Assembly: GCF_039543225.1 (NCBI RefSeq)
Contig: NZ_BAABJI010000004.1
Span: forward strand, 372,001-436,000
Source of the DNA: Mucilaginibacter defluvii
Lineage (GTDB): Bacteria; Bacteroidota; Bacteroidia; Sphingobacteriales; Sphingobacteriaceae
Length of the DNA: 64,000 nucleotides
Direction: 5' to 3'
The position numbers were made by a program, and so were the translations under genes. A model generated the notes under the pieces. It saw only the letters and a program-made list of their open reading frames with translations. It did no database searches and was not told the DNA's origin. This document shows positions 61,258 through 64,000 of the stretch, in pieces (the stretch's first letter is position 1; every line of letters starts with the position of its first letter).

Positions 61258-61278
61258 TAATACCTATTAGCCGAACCA

Positions 61279-61320
61279 TAATAAAAAAGCTCGACACTAA
61301 AGTGTCGAGCTTTTTTATTA
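61279..61320. terminator. Bidirectional terminator after sucB
   Basis: A perfect stem AATAAAAAAGCTCGACACT / AGTGTCGAGCTTTTTTATT of about 19 base pairs, with terminal A and T runs. Confidence 0.95.
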
Positions 61321-61339
61321 TGGTAATCAATATAATATA

Positions 61340-62284
61340 TTAATCTACACCGCCACCGTCGCTGCCATTACTTGTTACGCTGGTTATGGTAAAATCCCAT
61401 CTAAGGCAGCTAAAGGCAGGGATGGTAGTGCTGCTCGCATAGCCGTATAGCAAATGAGATGGCGATATAATAGACAAACTTTGTCCGTTATGGGCCTTTA
61501 ACAAACCCTCCTGAATTGCGGGTTCACGGTTCTCCACTACAAAAGTAGTGCTGGTTGTAGATTCATCCAGTTTGGTGTTTTTCATGTTATATAAAGCGTA
61601 AGTAACACCAACGGTTGAAGTTTTATTTATAACCTTGCCGGTATCTGAGCCTGAAAGTTTATAGTAAAGCCCCGAAGCTGTTTTAGTATATCCGTTAAGC
61701 CCTATACCGTTAGCATTCGCATATTTTTGGATGCTTAGGTCGTCATAGGCTTTTTGGTCGGCTACTATACGTACCCAGTAATCCAGGCATTGGTTACCGG
61801 CAATGCGGTTTCCAGAGCTGCTACTGCCTGATCCGTAACCATTAATGCCATATGCCATGCGCGATGGAATGAGCAAACGCGCACTTGCGCCTTTGTATTT
61901 AAGCACGTTGTAAATAGCATTCTGAAGTCCTTTTGGTAAATTAGATACCTGGAACTGGCCTAAAAAGCCATAATAGTGATTAATAATGGTATCAGATGCT
62001 ATATACCGCCCGTCAAAACTGCGAATGGTATAAACCATTGCAACGCGGTCAGCATATTGAATGCGCGGGCTATCAACCAACCCTTTATCTATGATCTGGT
62101 AATACAATCCAGAGGTGTCGCCATCGCTTGTATCGCGTACCACGGCGCTTAGGCCATTCGCGCTTATGTAGTTTTGGATCTGCTGATCGTCATACTCCTT
62201 GATGTTGGGATAAACCTTATCCTTATTGCATGACGCGAAGATGGCGGTTGATAAAAGTAAGAATGTAAAAAGTTTTAATTTCAT
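61340..62284 (-). CDS. Lipoprotein with two FKBP-type PPIase-like domains
   Basis: A 314-residue lipoprotein (AIFASCNKD; acylated cysteine at about residue 19). It has two FKBP-like halves: QYADRVAMVYTIRSFDGRYIASDT...LPKGLQNAIYNVLKYKGASARLLIPSRMAYG and STVGVTYALYNMKNTKLDES...IQEGLLKAHNGQSLSIISPSHLLYGY. Each ends with the family's strand CLDYWVRIV or CLRWDFTITSV. In FKBPs the active-site pocket uses conserved aromatics; several are replaced here, so prolyl isomerase activity is uncertain. It is probably in the outer or inner membrane facing the periplasm. It is paired with another FKBP lipoprotein at 62290, 5 bases away. Confidence 0.85.
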   Translation of the reverse strand: MKLKLFTFLLLSTAIFASCNKDKVYPNIKEYDDQQIQNYISANGLSAVVRDTSDGDTSGLYYQIIDKGLVDSPRIQYADRVAMVYTIRSFDGRYIASDTIINHYYGFLGQFQVSNLPKGLQNAIYNVLKYKGASARLLIPSRMAYGINGYGSGSSSSGNRIAGNQCLDYWVRIVADQKAYDDLSIQKYANANGIGLNGYTKTASGLYYKLSGSDTGKVINKTSTVGVTYALYNMKNTKLDESTTSTTFVVENREPAIQEGLLKAHNGQSLSIISPSHLLYGYASSTTIPAFSCLRWDFTITSVTSNGSDGGGVD

Positions 62285-62289
62285 TTATG

Positions 62290-62793
62290 TTAGTTCGTTA
62301 CGTCGTACAGCGTTATATCAAAATCCATCAGTGAGTTGGCCGGTATGCCATATTTAGGCTGTTCATACGGCCCGTAAGCATACCTTGATGGTGTAAGGAT
62401 GCGTACCCTGCCACCTTTTTGCACCTGTGGTATACCCAGTTGCCACGACCTGATGATGCCGCTGCCCAGTGTGTATGACGGATGGAAGGTGCCTGTAGAA
62501 TCAACCGTCTGGCCTGTAAGTAACAGCTTTGCCGTGTACCCTACGGTAACCCGGGTTGAGTTGGTAAATACGGCATTACCGCTGCCGGGGTTAAGTACTA
62601 TATAATACACGCCCGATGTATCAATACGTTTGGCTACATCCTGCAGGTTATTATCGGTAATGTACTTTTGCATCAGTTCATCGTCTATGCGTGCCTGCTC
62701 GCGGTACCTCTCGGCCCCTACTAATGATTTTTTACAGCCTGTGGCAATCACCACAGCCGCAAAGCAGCATATAACCAACAGTATCCTGTTCAT
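62290..62793 (-). CDS. FKBP-type peptidyl-prolyl isomerase lipoprotein
   Basis: A 167-residue lipoprotein (AAVVIATGC, cysteine at about residue 20) with one FKBP domain: TRVTVGYTAKLLLTGQTVDSTGTFHPSYTLGSGIIRSWQLGIPQVQKGGRVRILTPSRYAYGPYEQPKYGIPANSLMDFDITLYDV. This is closer to canonical FKBP than the downstream two-domain protein and has SYTLGSGIIRSWQ and IPANSLMDFDITLYDV. It likely folds or chaperones periplasmic or outer-membrane proteins; in the related gliding lipoprotein GldI an FKBP domain occurs too. Both FKBP genes form one operon. Confidence 0.9.
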   Translation of the reverse strand: MNRILLVICCFAAVVIATGCKKSLVGAERYREQARIDDELMQKYITDNNLQDVAKRIDTSGVYYIVLNPGSGNAVFTNSTRVTVGYTAKLLLTGQTVDSTGTFHPSYTLGSGIIRSWQLGIPQVQKGGRVRILTPSRYAYGPYEQPKYGIPANSLMDFDITLYDVTN

Positions 62794-62895
62794 TTTGATA
62801 TCTCAACCAGCAAAGTTATCGTTTTATAATTCAAAAACAGCAGCTTAACACTTTTTAACGTTTAACGCTATTGCCGTGGCTTTATTTTAGCCGTG

Positions 62896-63348
62896 TTAAT
62901 GTTTATCAGGGTCGTAGTTTGAGGTGAGTGTATTTATTTTTTTTAGCAGATTGCTGAGGTACTCGCGTTCTTTTTCGTTAATGCGGCTATTCAGGTAATT
63001 GTTAAACTGTTTAACCACCTGCCTCGCCAGTTGCCGTTTTTCTTTGCCTTCGGCGGTAAGGTATATTTTAACCGAACGTTTGTCTCCCGAATTAGTTTCC
63101 CGGTATATCAGTCCGGTTGTTTCCAGGTGATTAAGCATGCGCGACAGGCTGGTTGATTTTAGGCCAAGCAACTGCGCCGCCTGCGATACGGTTGTGCCTT
63201 CTGTTTCATCAATATTTATAAGCAGGTAACCTATTTTTTGGGTGATGCCATGCTCAATAACAATTTGGTTATAGCGATTGGCCATATTTTGCCAAACAAT
63301 TTTAAGCAGGTAATCAATAGTTTCCTGATGCTTTAACGGGTTACGCAT
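62896..63348 (-). CDS. MarR-family transcriptional regulator
   Basis: A 150-residue winged-helix regulator from the ATG at 63348 (MRNPLKHQETI). The helix-turn-helix is in TTVSQAAQLLGLKSTSLSRMLNHLETTGLIYRET, followed by the wing (NSGDKRSVKIYLTAEGKEKRQLA). Ligand and targets are unknown. It lies 18 bases from the rdgB stop on the same strand, so the two are probably cotranscribed. No palindrome of the usual MarR type was seen next to it. Confidence 0.9.
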   Translation of the reverse strand: MRNPLKHQETIDYLLKIVWQNMANRYNQIVIEHGITQKIGYLLINIDETEGTTVSQAAQLLGLKSTSLSRMLNHLETTGLIYRETNSGDKRSVKIYLTAEGKEKRQLARQVVKQFNNYLNSRINEKEREYLSNLLKKINTLTSNYDPDKH

Positions 63349-63366
63349 AATCAAACATACATAAAT

Positions 63367-63963
63367 TTATTGCCCGCCGGTTTTATCAATAGTCTCTAAA
63401 AACTTCACCAATCCATCAAGTGCCCGGGCGCGGTGGCTTATGGCATTCTTTTCTTCCGTGCTCATTTGGGCGAAGGTGATGGTATGGCCGAGCGGCTCAA
63501 ATATCGGGTCGTAACCAAACCCGCCGTTGCCCGCGCGCTCCTGCCTTATGGTTCCCTCAACTGTACCCTCAAAAAAATGCTCCTGCCCTTCCCATATTAA
63601 CGATATTACAGTACGAAAGCGTGCCGACCGATTATGTACACCTTCCAAATTTTTGAGCACCTTATCCATATTGGCATCATGGTCTCCATGTACGCCCGAG
63701 TACCGCGCCGAGTAAACACCCGGTTCGCTGTTCAGGGCATCTATTTCCAGTCCGCTATCATCAGCAAAGCAATTTATGCCATAACGGTCGTAAATAAAGC
63801 GGCTTTTTATTAAAGCGTTTTCGGCAAAGGTAACGCCTGTTTCGTCTATATCGCCGGTAAAGCCTATATCTGCCAGGGTAAGTAATTCAATTTTATTACC
63901 GGTCATCTGCGCTACTTCTTCCAGCTTGTGGCGGTTATTGGTAGCCAATACAAGTTTGTGCAT
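63367..63963 (-). CDS. rdgB: Non-canonical purine NTP pyrophosphatase RdgB
   Basis: RdgB hydrolyses ITP, dITP and XTP to monophosphates, cleansing the nucleotide pool. The 198 residues include the opening VLATNNRHKLEEV, INCFADDSGLEIDAL with the metal-binding aspartates, GVYSARYSGVHGDHDANMDKVL and NGGFGYDPIFEP, then AISHRARAL. Length and motifs match the family closely. It heads the minus-strand pair with the MarR gene at the end of the window. Confidence 0.97.
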   Translation of the reverse strand: MHKLVLATNNRHKLEEVAQMTGNKIELLTLADIGFTGDIDETGVTFAENALIKSRFIYDRYGINCFADDSGLEIDALNSEPGVYSARYSGVHGDHDANMDKVLKNLEGVHNRSARFRTVISLIWEGQEHFFEGTVEGTIRQERAGNGGFGYDPIFEPLGHTITFAQMSTEEKNAISHRARALDGLVKFLETIDKTGGQ

Positions 63964-64000
63964 GTTTGTTTAAAAGTTTTTAGCCTGTTCCCAAAAGGCC

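Overview
The window is a chromosomal stretch of a member of the Bacteroidota, most likely family Sphingobacteriaceae (a Mucilaginibacter- or Pedobacter-like organism). That placement is an inference. It rests on a gliding-motility lipoprotein GldH, DUF5686/CarboxypepD-regulatory outer-membrane proteins, DUF3078, DUF4199, DUF2807 and DUF2490 proteins, a RicT/PSP1 protein upstream of gldH, and Bacteroidota-type promoters (TTG, about 20 nt, TAnnTTTG). No clear Shine-Dalgarno sequences were noticed, and many short perfect-stem terminators lie between converging genes. Coding density is high and the content is mainly housekeeping. No CRISPR array, prophage, insertion sequence, rRNA or secretion/defence island is present.

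Layout. 1-3.1 kb: divergent NAD genes nadB (partial) and nadA, then thiL. 3.1-9.7 kb (minus): ffh, a DUF3078 outer-membrane protein, a small HELIH membrane protein coupled to a CarboxypepD-like protein, two tandem glucosaminidases, an O-methyltransferase, a decayed GxxExxY pseudogene and ruvX. 9.8-12.8 kb (plus): holB, ricT-like, gldH. 12.9-15.0 kb (minus): a CarboxypepD-like protein, a NifU-type scaffold and an Mrp ATPase (Fe-S biogenesis). 15.1-17.9 kb (plus): an unusual AsmA-like/GT51 peptidoglycan polymerase and an RRM protein. 17.9-22.7 kb (minus): cytochrome c, an SRPBCC/VOC/SRPBCC trio, bestrophin with a universal-stress protein, and dapF. 22.8-24.4 kb: a DegP/HtrA protease. 24.4-29 kb: DinB, an AT-rich region with a candidate small RNA, a conserved protein of unknown function, tRNA-Ala(GGC) and a GT87 membrane glycosyltransferase. 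29-31.8 kb: TetR-like regulator, UbiB/ABC1 kinase, DUF2752, DUF4199. 31.9-39.1 kb: mfd (TTG start), def, M16 peptidase, hpt, trhO. 39.2-42.1 kb: small lipoprotein and a DUF5686 protein. 42.2-46.1 kb (plus): kbl, a secreted unknown, pheS, a Rieske-like lipoprotein and a TetR regulator. 46.1-53.0 kb: GH15 glucoamylase, DUF2807, several envelope proteins and a GT39 glycosyltransferase. 53.1-56.6 kb (plus): DinB, DASH cryptochrome and an Fe-S (6-4) photolyase. 56.7-61.3 kb: sucA and sucB. 61.3-64 kb (minus): two FKBP-like lipoproteins, MarR and rdgB.

How the genes fit together. Core metabolism is represented by the 2-oxoglutarate dehydrogenase E1/E2 pair, NAD and thiamine cofactor steps, DAP epimerase and threonine/glycine metabolism. 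Envelope work is represented by the GT51 enzyme, glucosaminidases, DegP, bestrophin, FKBP lipoproteins and several beta-barrel proteins. Light-damage repair is concentrated in the photolyase pair with mfd elsewhere. I found no clear new multi-gene system. The best leads are small: a promoter-plus-terminator transcription unit without an ORF (about 25.46-25.58 kb), a perfect hairpin that buries the start codon of the stress-protein/bestrophin operon, two palindromes in front of the TetR-UbiB operon, an AsmA-like/GT51 fusion, an Mrp ATPase lacking its CxxC pair, and a Rieske-like lipoprotein lacking cluster ligands.
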